Shown here: positions 48,701 through 61,500 of the stretch, one piece after another
Position numbering within the stretch: position 1 is the stretch's first letter
Layout: each line of letters starts with the position of its first letter
Assembly (NCBI GenBank): GCA_003586115.2
Contig: QVOM02000073.1
Location: 24,538,175-24,602,174, forward strand
Source: Salvator merianae
Taxonomy: Eukaryota; Chordata; Lepidosauria; Squamata; Teiidae
Length of the DNA: 64,000 nucleotides
Direction of reading: 5' to 3'
Program-made: the position numbers and the translations under genes
The notes under the pieces: model-generated
The model's input: the letters and a program-made list of their open reading frames with translations, nothing else
Database searches by the model: none
Told to the model about the DNA's origin: nothing

Positions 48701-51700
48701 AGAGTGCCAGTTTACAGGAATTATGGTAATGAATAATATTGTTAGTTAAATTCTGAATAATAAAAAGGATACTGTCCATTATTTTCTAGGACAAGAAAGA
48801 AACTGCTATTAGTGACTGCAGCAAAGGTACTATTTTTGTTGTTATTCTGCGAGTATCTGCTGTCTAGGTGTGTGGAAAATGTCTTATTGAGTGCTTTCAA
48901 GACATTTCACATGTCATGCGTCTCACTCGGGAACCAAGTTTGCTAGTGGAACACCTAGCAAACTCAGCCCGGGGAGCAAACTCACCATTGATCTCTTCAA
49001 ACTCCATTTTGAGCTGCAGCAGATCAAAGTTTGGTTCAAAGAAATCGGAGACCAGCTGGAACCTTGTTCTTCCCCCTTGTTCTGGGTTAGTTAGAAACTG
49101 AACCACAGTAATGAGTCGCCCTTCATAAAGCTTTCTGTTACATGTACCTCTTTTTGCCGTTTAGCATATGCAAGCCTGCTAGTAGGCAACACCTTTCATA
49201 ACCAAGCTTAAAGAAGGGCAGACTGCAATCCTTAGGATGCCTGCTCCTTCCTTAATCCTAGCGTGCCCCCATTGTTATGGTTACTGTTATTCCCAGGCAC
49301 AAGATCCCTGTGAATCTGCTGTCAAGATAGGAGGCATATTTTGTCTTCTGGACTCTTATCATTTAAAAAATATGTTTTGCTTCCCAGTGAGAAGTAATCT
49401 TGAAGCAGTTTACAAAACGCATCATATGCAGAAGGAAGGTACATACGATCTATACCATGCTAACCATGTCTGATTTGGTGGATATGGAGTTAGGATTGGG
49501 AATAGCACAAGGCTAATACAATGTGACAGTTGCTTTTACAGATCTGTTAAAAGTAAGAACCCACTCAGGTAAGGCTACTAGATAATAATGGTATCTCCCA
49601 GTTCATTAGGACATTGCTAGATGCTTTCAATTGTGGGGCAAGTTTATAATACATTTATATACAATAATATAATGAGATTATCTGAAACTACCTGAAATAT
49701 AGAAGTAAATATTCATTTTAAAAAATGATATATTTTCCTGCTGCAGTAATTTTGCTTTTTTGTTTTCCTTCTTTCCCCCCCTAAGCACTGGAACTAAATC
49801 CAAACTATATCAAAGCACTACTGCGGAGAGCAGAGCTGTATGAAAAAACAGAAAAGTTAGATGAAGCTTTAGAAGACTACAAAAGTTTACTAGAAAAAGA
49901 TCCATCAATCCATCAAGCCAGAGAAGCCTGTATGGTAGGATTATTTTTTTCTGAAAAAGGAGTAGAGATACCAGACTTGACCCTTCAACTATAAATATTA
50001 GACATCTATAGAGATGTTAACCGTCCATGATTCTGAACATACAGAAGTACTTTAACTTAATTTTATTCTCATTTATTTCAAACCCAAGCAAGAATAAACT
50101 TCTTCAGTGGAAACCAATACTTAGATTGTGTCCAAGTATGTCATAGAATATCAGAATTTGCCCTGGCTCATTTAAGAATTGGCCACGGAAAAATCTACCT
50201 ATCATTTGAGGCAGGGAAGCCTCATTTGTGAGCATGCATTGTTATATTCTCTAATGATTAAATGTGTCGACTTGGAGCATTTGTGATTCTCAGAGTAGTG
50301 GCTGATATTTCTGTGTACCCAGTTTTCTGCATTGAACTTGACCCAATTCTTGGTGATTATGTCGATTTATAAGCTTTAGTTAGTTTTCTGAATTCTGCTG
50401 CTGATCCCCATCCCTATTTTTAAAATTGTTTGGATTAGTGGGATTAAGGTAATTTTTCTGTCTTTTTAAGAGAGAAAAGTTTTATCTGGGAGACTTTTTT
50501 CAGACAAAAAGCTCAAAAGAGTAACACCAGTTTATGCAATGTTTTGTGCGTTAATAACGATGGTTAATATCTTGTCCTTCAGATTAAGTTGGGCATGCTG
50601 TAGCCTCTTGTGAAAAGTAATTTTCCTTTCCCATGCAGGAACAATAATTTTTGTTCATTGCTTGAAAGCTAATCATTTGAAATGTGTAGATTTATCTGCT
50701 TGGCATTTAGAAGGTCACATGTTCATCCCCAGCATCTCTTGGAGGAAGAGAGTGGCAGCCCCATTGCCGTGTTGCCAAGAAAACTAAATAGATGTGTCCA
50801 TGTACTTATTAGGAGCTGAACTTGACCCAAGGGCATACTGACTCTTTTTACTGCAATAGAATTCATATGAAATTCTACATCACTAATAGGTTCCTAGGTA
50901 CTGGGACTTATTTATCGCTTATTGAAATTTGTACAGCCTTTTCTCTTTTTAGTCTTCTCTCTCATTTATACAAAATATATTATTTCAATATTTTAGGAGA
51001 AAGTTGGATGGAATCTTTAAATATCCAATGGAAAGGATGTTCTTATTATGGATGTTAGACATATCAGTGACAACGTTTAATTCTCATTTTATTTATGAGT
51101 GACTTCAGTTTTCTTACTTTGCTAGAAATTGGAAGTATACTGGTATATTATTCCAAGATGGCCTTTTCCAATTTAGCATTTACAAGGACATTTGGACTCT
51201 GGCTCTTGTCATCTTAGACTTTTGGTCATACCTACTGATAGAAATCGCTGTCCTTCAAGATCAAGGGGGGGTCATTGCTTTAAGACAGCTGAGGAATCTA
51301 TTCATCTATTCCTTCCTGCATACAGTCCACTAACAGCCCTAGGTGCAGAACTGTGGGGCGGGGGGAGGCAGTAGGGCAATTAAAATCTCCAAATCCTCTC
51401 ACCTGCACTGGGCCCTCGTTCAGGCGGGTGGCTGTGAGGCTTTCAGCTGCAGTTTCCCCACATCTCGTACCCCTCATTCTCAGTCTGGGGGCTCCCACTG
51501 AAGCAGCCCCTAACTACAGTGCTTCCTTCCTGTTCAGCATGCGTACTGCATCCCTGCTTATGTCTTCACTCTGCCAGTGTACTGCAGTAGTCACTTTTGG
51601 AGAAGGAACTCAGAAAGCAGAGACTGGGTGATCTTTGGCCAGACCCTGCTTTTCAGCTAGCTGACATGTGAATGAAATAGGAAGGGGCAGAATGACGACT

Positions 51701-54700
51701 GCTATCTTGACTTTTTGAAATAACTGTAAAAAAAAAAAGCGTGGAAGTCTTATTAATGCTTCCACAGAACTGTTTAGCTGCCTTAAGTGAAGCAAGATTG
51801 CTGGGTGACTTTTGTGGAGCACAAGGCTCTCTTTTCCATCAACAGCGGGGCATTTAGCAGTTCTGTAAGCACTTTGTCTCCCCAATTGATTCTGCCCTCT
51901 TTTTATTTTGCTTCTGAAGTGGGGCACCACACTATCTACTACTTAGAGAAATAAACAGTCTTGGCACGGCCAGCTTTGTAAAATGGCTTGTCTGTTTCCT
52001 TTTTAGCGTTTGCCAAAGCAAATAGAAGAACGTAATGAAAAACTTAAGGCGGAGATGTTGAGTAAGTAGTTGTATGTGTGTTGGTATAAAACCTCCTGAT
52101 TTTCGTGCACAGAATGACTTCTCATGTCAGTCTAGACTCTAACTTGTCCTTTTCTATACATTTCAAAACAGCGAGAACTCCGATCTTAGGGCATTTGAAC
52201 TCCACAAGCATTAGTTTGTGGAATGTTGAACTGTTGCTATAGGATTCATGTTGTTATAGCTCTCTTTAATTAAGATGCGATAATTGGTTGAAAGAGGAGC
52301 ACAGACTACTGGATTCATTCACTCTGAGGCAGGGATGGGCATGAGTCAAATCTGTCTGCTTCACACTGGATGCTGAAGCACGTATGGCAGATTCAGTTCC
52401 TAACAAAACTCAAACTGCAGGCCTGGTTCATGACATCCTTTCATGTTCCCAGTGACATTCCAGAAGGCCTAATAGGTTGCGAACGCAGGCCAGTTGGCCT
52501 GCTGAAAAACTATTGGACTTATGGAGCACCACTGCTTAGGCTGCCTGGACGATGGGTGCTACGAAAAGATAAGAAGGACAGGAATGTTTTTGAGGAAGGC
52601 AAGGTGCATAGTGACGAAAAGGGGAATGCACAAGCAATGGAAAATCAAACTGATGCATTGTTTGGTATGAACCCCTACCTCCTTGGTTTGGTTCCAAGTT
52701 TGAACCCTGGAAGTTGGGGGGGGGGGGGCTTTAATTTCATGCCAGAACCAACATACTGTGAAGTCCATTGGCAAGGCACCAATCACATCCCTACTCTGAT
52801 GCAGAAACAGATGGAGAGGGAAGTGCCTCTGTGTGAAAAGCAGGGGGTATCTGCAGTTGGTTCTCCAGATCCCAACACAGCAGCAACATGGAACAGATTG
52901 AGCAGCAGGTCTGCGGCTTGCAGAGATGATGTCTGGGGAAAAGGAACTGTGAGCAAAACAGCTGTTGATGCGGGGGAGAATGCAGCCTCTGGACCCTGAA
53001 AGCACAGTGCTTTCACATCTGGCTTGTCCCTTATTGAAGCCAGTATGTTGATATAAACAGAATTTGAGTGTTATATATTTTAATCTAGACAGTCTTGAGC
53101 TTTTTAATTTTTGAAATTAAGTGAGATCTACTACTAATGTGAAACTTCTGTTCCTCAGATTACACATTAACACTGTAAAGATTACCAAAAAGAAAGGGTG
53201 GTTCCTACTGATTATTTCTCCTGATAGGGTAAAGAGAAATTAATAAAATAACTTGCATTACTTCTTTGAAAATCCCTCATATAAGTTCCCAGATGTTCAT
53301 ATCTGGGACTTCATGAAACATTTTCAGTGCTTTCTATAAGGCACACACCAAGGTTCAGACTCAGTTAAATTCATTCTAGTTTTTTTTCAGAGCATGAAAA
53401 TCAAGTTTTGAGTTTCTTACTAAATGATTGTAACTATCAATATATAGTTAGCAATATGCTGTTGAACAAAATTGGAAGATGATATAGAAAATTTGTATCT
53501 TGTAATTCATGCATTTTAAATAGATTGCATTAGCATATAATTCAGAAAATACATATGCGGAGTTATCATCTCCTTTTTAAGGAAATATGTTGCTCAAAAG
53601 TAATGGTTTACAGGCTGAAATCTTGATCAGAGACACTAGGTAGGAAATAAGATGAAAAAGAACATTAATTTTTTTAATTTACATTTATATACCATTCTTC
53701 TCCTTAGGTCCCAGAGTGGTTTATACCACAAAGACATATTTAAAATCAAATATTTAAATATTCAAGGATTAGGCAGGGTCCTGCTAATGCGTTGCCTGTA
53801 TCCCTGCAGCATCTGTGCTGAAACTGGCCTCCGGAGGATGACAAAGCCATTGTTTTGGGCTCCTACGGTAGCGCAGCTAGAGTTCTACTGCTCTTTCTTT
53901 CTCTTCTGGTTATATGCCACCTTCCTCAAGTATGGCTGACTGTAGGTTTGTGCCTGGTGCCAGAGTCACTGCCACTTTTCCAGGGTAGATGGAGTGACCC
54001 TGCTTCCCTTCTGTCCAGTTTCTGCATAGTTGTGATGGCCGCCTCCTGGTGAGAGTTAAGTGGGGAAGGGCATGATGGAATCAGTCTCCTCCCAGGGCAG
54101 GTGAAGTGGCCCTGCTTTCCCCCTGTCCAGCTCTTGCAAAGGAAAATGGAGTCACTGTGGGGGGAAAGTCAACCGTTTTACCTACATTTCTACTATATGG
54201 TAATGTTAAGGCTGATAACTCTATTTGAAGGTGTCGTAAGATGGGTATCAGGCTAAGAGCCCTGTATTGGTTGTTTTTTGTTTTTTTTAAGAGCCATATC
54301 TCCAGTAATGTGATTGTTCACAAATATTTGGTGGGATTTACTTGAGCGTTATTAAGTATTGAATTTTTACTTGCTTTATATTTCTGGCAAAAAATGAAAA
54401 GCCTTCATGCATTCCTCATTCTATGCACATTTTTATTATGGTTACTATATAGTAGTTAAGGCTTTGGGGTAAATTTATTTAGCACAAGTAAAACTGCTTT
54501 CAGTGATTAATACACTTTTGCACTGAAACGGAGGAACATTTCATACATAGAGCAAAAAGTCTTGAGTAATGTAGTTCTTAGAATTTCAATTTGTTCGTAT
54601 CTTACTCATAAGCTAAAGTTTCAGGAATGTCGCATACAAAATATTTATTTTTATACTTTCCTACATTGCTTTGGCACTTTTCCATGAGAGGGAATTCCTT

Positions 54701-54979
54701 TTATGTGGAGTTCCTTATTCTGGACAATATTATGCCACAAAGCACTTTTTTTCCCCTATCACTGAAATATGTTATTTCTTGGATATAACGGGAAGTGTTC
54801 TGCTCCTTCCATCTTTCTCTTTTTTTTTTTGGCATGATGCAGGCAAACTGAAAGATCTTGGGAATTTGGTTCTTCGTCCTTTTGGTCTGTCAACTGAAAA
54901 CTTCCAAGTGAAGCAAGATTCATCAAGTGGCTCATACTCTATCAACTTTGTTCAAAATCCAAACAACAACAACCGATAA
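39394..54979 (+). CDS. TTC1: Tetratricopeptide repeat protein 1, seven coding exons
   Basis: Coding segments 39394-39708, 44716-44776, 46427-46539, 48790-48826, 49786-49934, 52007-52061 and 54843-54979 join in phase to 288 codons plus stop, close to the roughly 292-residue human protein. TTC1 is a cytosolic adaptor with three TPR motifs, reported to bind G-alpha-16, Ras and chaperones. Here residues 1-100 are acidic and poorly conserved. TPR1 spans about 112-145 (starts [13 protein letters not shown]), TPR2 about 151-184 ([12 protein letters not shown]) and TPR3 about 185-218 ([18 protein letters not shown]). A conserved helix ([14 protein letters not shown]) and the C-terminal block [15 protein letters not shown] through [15 protein letters not shown] follow. 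An untranslated first exon lies upstream near 38.3 kb. No frameshift or premature stop is seen. Confidence 0.97.
39760..39830 (+). mobile_element. Short repeat fragment in TTC1 intron 2
   Basis: TACTTGGAAATAAGTCCTAT with ATTTTAATGGAGAATATTTC resembles the end of a common squamate repeat. Short and diverged. Confidence 0.35.
40640..40900 (-). mobile_element. L2/CR1 3' tail
   Basis: ATTTATTTGTATACTGGCTT, a gap, then AAGAAAGTTTACAACAAAAA follow the layout of the reversed LINE tails seen elsewhere in this window. Confidence 0.5.
41786..41937. mobile_element. MITE (GGGCCCTTTCTGCA ends)
   Basis: The left GGCCCTTTCTGCATTGGGCC and following ATTCTGGGATATATCCTA pair with TAGGATATATTCCAGAAT and the right end GGTCCAGTGCAGAAAGGACC. 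About 152 bp in TTC1 intron 2. The outer motif CCTTTCTGCA is shared with MITE A. Confidence 0.8.
43205..43480 (+). mobile_element. L2/CR1 ORF2 end and 3' tail
   Basis: The plus-strand translation [20 protein letters not shown], then LLKTLSVHP, matches the LWN-LPLEVR C-terminal signature of L2/CR1 ORF2. The tail with AAGCTGCTTTGGGATTTTAT follows. Confidence 0.75.
44716..44776 (+). CDS. TTC1: TTC1 exon 3
   Basis: A 61-nt exon with acceptor TGTATTGCAG before 44716 and donor GTGGGT at 44777. It encodes [20 protein letters not shown], the start of TPR1, and ends in phase 1. Confidence 0.95.
46427..46539 (+). CDS. TTC1: TTC1 exon 4
   Basis: A 113-nt exon with acceptor AAATTCCAG before 46427 and donor GTACGA at 46540. 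It encodes the second half of TPR1 ([13 protein letters not shown]) and the first helix of TPR2 ([12 protein letters not shown]). Confidence 0.95.
46765..46866 (+). mobile_element. L2/CR1 3' tail with (TTC)n end
   Basis: TTGTAAGCCGCTTTGAGTCA followed by GCGGGGTATAAAAACCAAG is the canonical 3' end, closed by a (TTC)n run at 46851-46865. It lies in TTC1 intron 4. Confidence 0.7.
47868..48288. mobile_element. MITE (GGCTGTGTCCAGAT ends)
   Basis: Left GGGCTGTGTCCAGATAGGAT and, reversed, right AAGGCTGCCTCTAGACAGCA resemble each other. The ATTATCCCAGGATTATTGGA and TTATTCCAGAAATGC segments are typical interior palindromes. Length about 420 bp. Confidence 0.5.
48610..48715. mobile_element. Short MITE (AAACTGGCACCCTTCAGATG ends)
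   Basis: AAACTGGCACCCTTCAGATG on the left pairs with CATCAAGAGAGTGCCAGTTT on the right. The interior TGCTGAATTACAGGTTCCAT is a decayed form of the reptile ACTACAACTCCCAT element. It lies 75 bp upstream of TTC1 exon 5. Confidence 0.75.
48790..48826 (+). CDS. TTC1: TTC1 exon 5 (37-nt micro-exon)
   Basis: A very short exon with acceptor ATTTTCTAG before 48790 and donor GTACTA at 48827. It encodes [12 protein letters not shown], helix B of TPR2. It carries the phase from exon 4 (0) to exon 6 (1) exactly. Confidence 0.94.
49350..49440 (-). mobile_element. L2/CR1 3' tail
   Basis: ATTTAAAAAATATGTTTTGC then CTTGAAGCAGTTTACAAAAC, the reversed LINE tail, in TTC1 intron 5. Confidence 0.5.
49786..49934 (+). 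CDS. TTC1: TTC1 exon 6
   Basis: A 149-nt exon with acceptor TTTCCCCCCCTAAG before 49786 and donor GTAGGA at 49935. It encodes the end of TPR2 and all of TPR3, through [13 protein letters not shown]. Confidence 0.96.
50690..50830 (+). mobile_element. tRNA-derived SINE fragment
   Basis: AGAAGGTCACATGTTCATCC and CCCAGCATCTCTTGGAGG match a squamate SINE with a B-box-like segment. It lies in TTC1 intron 6 and is diverged. Confidence 0.4.
52007..52061 (+). CDS. TTC1: TTC1 exon 7
   Basis: A 55-nt exon with acceptor TCCTTTTTAG before 52007 and donor GTAAGT at 52062. It encodes the charged helix [18 protein letters not shown] after the TPR domain. Confidence 0.95.
52062..54842 (+). other. TTC1: TTC1 intron 7
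   Basis: Holds a G13 tract at 52716-52728 and a reversed L2/CR1 tail at about 53670-53760 (the GTCCCAGAGTGGTTTATACC signature). A chance 209-codon open frame runs 52370-52999. No further exon is seen. Confidence 0.5.
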
Positions 54980-55344
54980 TAGAAGCCAAAATCGACTGCT
55001 GGAAAGTTTGGCTTCAAAGCTTAGTGTTTTTTGTTTTGTTTTTTCCCAGTGAATGCAAAAAAGGGGATGAATAATACATGATGCATAACATCTTTAAGTG
55101 TAAAAGTATAAAAGTATAAAAATGGCCCTATGCATTTTTCCTTCTGCAAGTAATTCTAACAGGTGTGAACAATAGAAAGAAGTAATCTGATTTATGTGAC
55201 TTTGGATGCACTTTTAGAGGGAAGACTTTTCTTTGTAAAGAAGGGAAGATGTTTGGCCTTGCATACTTCCATACCTGTAGCCAAAGTGCAACCATATTAA
55301 GTTTGCAGTGTAGGCTGTGCAGAGAATACTTTAAGTGTAATAAA
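54843..55344 (+). CDS. TTC1: TTC1 exon 8: C-terminus and short 3' UTR
   Basis: The acceptor ATGATGCAG ends at 54842. The coding part runs to the stop at 54977-54979 and holds the [15 protein letters not shown] block, the most conserved part of the TTC1 C-terminus. The 3' UTR probably ends just after the AATAAA at 55339-55344, which gives a UTR of about 0.37 kb. A longer form using AATAAA near 57284 is possible. Confidence 0.93.
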
Positions 55345-58300
55345 ACACTTATGGTAGTGTGGTCTGTATATTATTGCCGTTTTATACAAAGCAACTCTCT
55401 TAATGTTTTCCAGATTTTGTAAGTGTAAAATGGCCTGAGAAATGTTAACTTAGGCACTGCTATTAAAACAGTGACAATGTGTGAATATGCTTTATGGCAC
55501 TTAAGTTTAACATCAGCAAATCAAACTCATAGTAGGTACACCCATTTAGAAAGTTTTGGGGGAGCTGGATACAGCTGTTAGGTAAGCAGGTTACAACCTT
55601 CCATACTTATACTAGTTTAAAAAACGGTAAAACATTTTGAGTATTTTTAGTCCACTGCTTTTATCATTTTCCAAATACTGATACAGAAGTGTAAATACAC
55701 AGAGAATGATCCAAGGATTATTACTACATAGCCTCTGTTTTCAAAAAGTTCTTAGGCAGCTTTTTTTGACAGAAAAAGCTACTTACCCATTGTTTTTCCT
55801 GATAATTAATTAATTGTGATGAGTAATGAAGAAACAGGTCTGCAAAGCTGGAACAAGCGATTCTGTTGTCTTTTCACATAGCTGAGAGCCAGAATCACCA
55901 TTGTTCAATCAGTTAGAAATAGTTCACGGTGTTAGCTGGGATTTTTTATTATTATTTTTTTGCTTTCGTTGGTTTTCAAGCTGACTTTAACACTGAATGA
56001 AAAGAAAAAGATGATACTCCCTCATTTAATGAAGGCCTCAAATTTCATTTGTAAAAGCAGAGGAAATTTTTTTTACCTAGTACTAAGAAGATAATTAGCC
56101 TCATATTTGTAGAATATTCTGCAGCTGTGGATCTAGAACTATTGTTTATGCAAGTAATTGTAGAAACAGTTCAACAGCAGGCATTTTGGTAGTTTACAGA
56201 TGAACCTGTGGACCTTTAGAAGTTGGTCTCCTTGGGTCTTTAGATCTTGGGGTACACCTAGTTAAGCATCCACATCATTCTACTTTCCTATTTTTTGTAA
56301 TTCCCCAGGAATCAAACAGATGAAAAAGCAGAAAGATTGCTTGGCATAGATTTTTTTTTTTTTGAAAGTGCAGAGCAAAAAAACTCAAGGCTTTATTTGA
56401 ATAGATGGTACACAACATTCTTGAACATTTAATTTCAAGCTGAATCATTTTTCCTCTTTCAAGTCTACCAAATGAAGGAGGCATAGTGACATACTATACA
56501 AACATAAACGGTAGCATGGAGCAAAGCTTAAATATTAAGCAACTAAAGCAAAAAAGTGAAAAGCAATACATTACTTCTACCACTAAAAATTTCCCTGCCA
56601 ATATCATTTCAAAGTGAAAAAGGCGGCTGCAGTTTTCTCAGTTCTTTCTGAGCAAATATAAACTAGCCATTTTGTCATTCTCCCTCCCCCCCGCAACTTA
56701 GCCTCACCTTGTTTAACCCATAAGCTAGAAATGGAGCTTTCTCATATATAGTTATGGATGTGAAATGGGCAGCGTTGGTGCTCTTGACAGAGAGGGAGTT
56801 AAGAGCACTGACTAAACGTCAGATGTCTATGCAGGCACTGCTGGTTCCATCCATCAACAGTTCAGATATTATGTACCCTTGTTCATACAGCTCCACACCA
56901 TTTTCCTGAGTAGAAACTATCACTTTGTGCCATGATTACCTCCTAAGGTGTGTGCATCTTCTCCAGTGAAGACACACCACCTTGCTTTTTAAATAAAAAG
57001 GATGGAGTAAAGCAGTATTTTGTCTCTAGAGGCAAACTACACTGCACTAACTTGCAGCAGTATCTTTTCCTCAAATTAGTTTCTAGTACTCTATGGAAAT
57101 CGTAGGGAAATTCTCCACAGTTTTTCGTTGCTTTGATTTTTGTAGAAAGAATACTACAAAGCAATTGCATGTCATCCTTTAAAAATCCCCTGTAGTTTCT
57201 TAAGCAAAGTGACATAGTTGAACCTACTAACAACCATTCTGTCGGTATTTTTTTTAAAAGTAGGTACTATGAACTGTTTATAAATAAATTTTAAAATGTT
57301 TTTTATACACTGTTACAAACTCTTTAATATAGAATTGCATTGTAATATACTTATTCAAACATCTTTCCCATGTTAAGAATGCTATTTAAAAATATAAATC
57401 TGTCAAAGCCAAAGGGAAAACTTGAACATTGCAGCAATATGCATGGAAATTGTGAAGTTAATACTTCAGTTTGTATTTGCTGGTATGGGCAACTCTGGAG
57501 AGAAAAAAACCCTCTTCTGTTAACCTGGAAACAGATACATTAATGCCATACAAGACTAACTTTATGTATAGAAAGTATCCTTGCAGTTTTAAGGATGCTT
57601 GCTATTTGTACTTGATCAGTTTATAGAGTGTGCATTCCTTTTGACTTAAGCTTAATATAACTCTGTCAAGCTATCTGCTGAATTCTGCTAAAAAAAATTA
57701 CAACGTGCAGCTGTTGAGAAAAACTGCACAATTAGCTGTTTGACAGTCAGTACAATCCTGTGAAAATTAAGCATATCTTTCTCAAATTGAAATGTACAGA
57801 ACCCTGCTGCAGTTTAAATATTCAAGTCATGCTGACAGAGGATTTGAGACTTGTTTTATTTCTGTGGCAGAGGGTGTCATTCTAAACCACATCATCTTAG
57901 AAATGTTAAACCTCTAAACCTAGCTGGAGTCTATTGTGAGTAAGTTCAAGTGGAACAAAGTCACAACACAATTGTAACTAATGTGCAGTATATTCCTATG
58001 CTAGAAAGGAAATATCATGACTTCAGGTATCTGGTTTTTGTGGCCGATGTTCCTAGAGAATCACAAGCAGATCCGGACATCTGTTTGCAGTCAGTGATGG
58101 CAGCCTCTCCCATGGCAAGTTTTAAATGAACTCTGATTATAGCCATTGAAAAAGCCAGTTTCCACAAGGGGTGATTTTGCCATAACTATTCAAAAGTTAC
58201 ATGGAATTTGCTATTGCTGCCCCTGCTACCATCTATATGGGAAACCTTGGTCTCAACACAGGACTTAACACCACAGCTGACTTTGGACATGCTTTCAATA

Positions 58301-58545
58301 ATAGGTTACAGTTCTGCTAACACCTGCACTAATGTCTAAAGTTTAAGATGTAAAATATAACACACACTATGAACAAAAGTAAATGTTCAGAAGTTTACAG
58401 CCAAGTTTCCAGGTGTCCTGACTCCACTGTTGGGGCCTATTCAGACTTATCACATTTGAAGAGTAAGAGTACACTTTGTGATTCTTCATACTAGTAATTC
58501 AAGTGGTTCCTTGCATGTTCATTTTGAACAGGCTCCTTGGCTCAT
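55345..58545. other. Intergenic DNA between TTC1 and a possible convergent gene
   Basis: AT-rich DNA without recognised repeats and without coding exons. A minus-strand AATAAA lies at 56397-56392. It could belong to the far end of a convergent 3' UTR. Confidence 0.35.
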
Positions 58546-61500
58546 GCCTTTATTTATTGCAAAAAAAGTTTATAAAATATTTTCTAACACTTCAGATTCC
58601 AAAGTAAATGTACAGTAAGTCCAGATCTCCACGCCAAAGGGTGAGGTTTTCTTAAAATTCCCTCCCATTGTACACTATGGTCTAGCTGTCAGAGGAAAGT
58701 GACACGTTGTATAGCATGTCTGGTTAGTTGCTCCTCTTTCATGCCAGTGTATGGAGATTCCATAAATACAGCAGATGTCTAATGTCTCTGAGCTGAAAAG
58801 GAGAGAAAACAGGTACAGGTTAACAGTGCAAGTGTACACTCCCATGTTTTACTGTCTGAAAACTCTCCAAAAAGGCACACACTTACTTTTCCATCAAAGC
58901 AGTTTGGGTAGGAAATGTCACTAAGTCATACAAATAAATTCCAATAGCTCCTAGCAGCGCATTTCAGTTTTTAAAAACACCATGCTCTTTCTATCTATCC
59001 TGTTAGAGAGGTCAGTATTATTCCTATGGTGTATGTTTATAATCACTCTAAAACTACATAGTTCCCAGCAGAGGTAAGATTTGAACCCGTGATTCCTGTT
59101 CTGATCCATAACTCAGATTCTTAAGCATATAGTGTACCAGCTCACATTTCTGTGACACATCTCAAGTCACAGATTGGCTGAATGAATCATTACACATCCA
59201 GCTGATTCCAGCAGGATTTATGTCAAACATGTACACTATGTTACAGGGACTGACTCTGACAACTTTTGTGCCTATGTGTAGTGCTAACTAGTGAGTATCT
59301 TTTATACTTTCACAGTCTTACTACAGAGTCAGTTATCCACAGCAAGGATAAAAACTGTGGAACCAAATGGCAGTTAAATCCAGCTGCCTAAGTAAAGTGC
59401 AGGTTTTACAAATTATACACAGTGCAGACTACAATATGCCCTGTGAAGAGAGCAGACAATACCTTTGGATGCCTCAAGAAAGAGAAAAGGCAGAAGGAGA
59501 AAAAGTGAATAATAATAAATTGGAAATACAGTGAGTTGGAAAGTTTACTGCAGGAAGCAGGAGACCATATTAAGGGGTAACTAACATAAAATGAAAAGTT
59601 GCACTTAATAAAGGGTCAGTAATATTTGCACCTAGCATAGACTTATTCTGCTAGTGCACCCACTTTTTGCTGAAGCCAATAGCACGGTCCTGGGACAAAA
59701 TGCTACTACTACAATATTCAAGGTGAATATTGGTCACTGAAAGAAAGTGATTTGGCTTCTGTATAACAAGAGAGGCATTAATGTTTACACAATGCACCCT
59801 AAGAACACTACTTTTCCTCCAATTGCAGTTCCTTTTGTCCATTCGGGGGGGGGGGAGACCCCTGATCCTCAAAAATGGAATTTTCCTAGAGAAGACAAAG
59901 CATTATTTCTTGGACAAAATGCAGTATTAAAAGAGGTCATGGAAGAGCAAGTCCACTGTAGGAAGAAAGGATGAATACCTGCTGCAGACTTTCATTTTTA
60001 ATTATGCTAGAATTCTTGCTCTGAATGTTTCCATGACAACGTAATAATACTGGCATCGCTGCTGGTGTGCCCCATCCTAAGTATTCGTATGCTGAGGCCA
60101 CAAGTCATGGAACAGGGCCATGAGTAGTTCTGAGCAAGTCTCACGATCAGTGACCTTGAGACATGCAACCAAGTATGATGGTTCTATAACATGCTATACT
60201 CAGTAAGCTAACAACCTATACCATGAAAAGAGAGGCTGGAAACAAACCCATTCACACTGTAAGGCAATCTTACCACAGGAGAATAACAGGCATTAGTACT
60301 TCATGCAGAGAAGCGGCCCAGAGCAAAGAAATTATACCGTAGGATTTTAGTAACTGTTATCACTGCGTGCACAACATTGCACCATGCTGTACAACTTGGG
60401 AGCAGCAGTTATATTTAACTTTGGCCCCCAGACCCAGTGACTGCTAAATCTTAACGGCATTCTGTCATCCCTTGCAACAACAACAACAAGAACAACAAAA
60501 GGAAACTGGGACAATGAATGAAAGCACCGAAATGATGCACAATATCACAATTTCAAGCAGAGGTTCTTAGTACCTTCTGGAAGCATCAAAGCTCCAATGG
60601 ATTGAAGCCATGGAAATGAGGAAAACCTAGGCTGCAAACAGAGGGCATTATGTGACCAGCCCGTAAGACAAATAATCCTAAAACAAATAAGACCACAGTG
60701 AGATACCCTCCAAAGCTAAGATGGTAATATGTCATTGCTGGAAGATTTTCTGTAAGAGTCAGTCCCAGCTGTTGCTGACAACAGAATATTCTGACTGGAC
60801 ACAGCATATATTTCACTTTTCAGTGTTCACATTTTGGCCTCTATGGATCAAATTTTCTTGTACTCATGTGCTCAGGCTCCATTCCCATAGGTCAGTGAAC
60901 AAGTATCAAACCAAGGTGCTAGGAATTGGATCCTTTATTGGGCTCTACGCATTTCGGCATGTGCCTTTTTCAAAAGTTTGACTTCCAAAATTTTTTCAAG
61001 AGTTGTCTTAACAGGTCCTTTGCAAACCTGTTCACCGTCCAGTACTGGGTGCTTCTTGTTTTCAGTCCTCTCCATCCACACAGGTACTATATGATACCCC
61101 CCCACCAACTGGGTGACTTTACATGCACATGTCCCCTGCTGGGCCCTGGGCCACTCCACCCACCCCAGAAGCTGACTTAAATGCAGTGTGGATTGTCCAA
61201 CTCTTACGGTGGTTGATAGCTCTGCAAGGACTTCTTCCCCTCAGTGTAGAGAGACAGAGCGGACAGGAAGCACCTTAAAGGCCATATTTATAGGAGGAGC
61301 TTTTCACACTAGACCAAAAATGGCTGATTTCCTGGGCCATTTCTAATCCAGCACAAAAGCAATTCCTTGGTAACTTTTCAGTAGCTGTAAGGTTTTTGAA
61401 GTCAGGAGGCATGGAGTGTTTGTTCACTTATTCACCATATCACCTGACTGCATTCTACCCATGTGAGGATGCAGCCTTTAAGATGAAGTCAAAATTCATG

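Noticed and set aside
52370..52999. 209-codon plus-strand open frame inside TTC1 intron 7
   Set aside because: No recognisable domain, low-complexity run from a G13 tract, no splice logic, and no family match that I know. Most likely chance or old repeat DNA.
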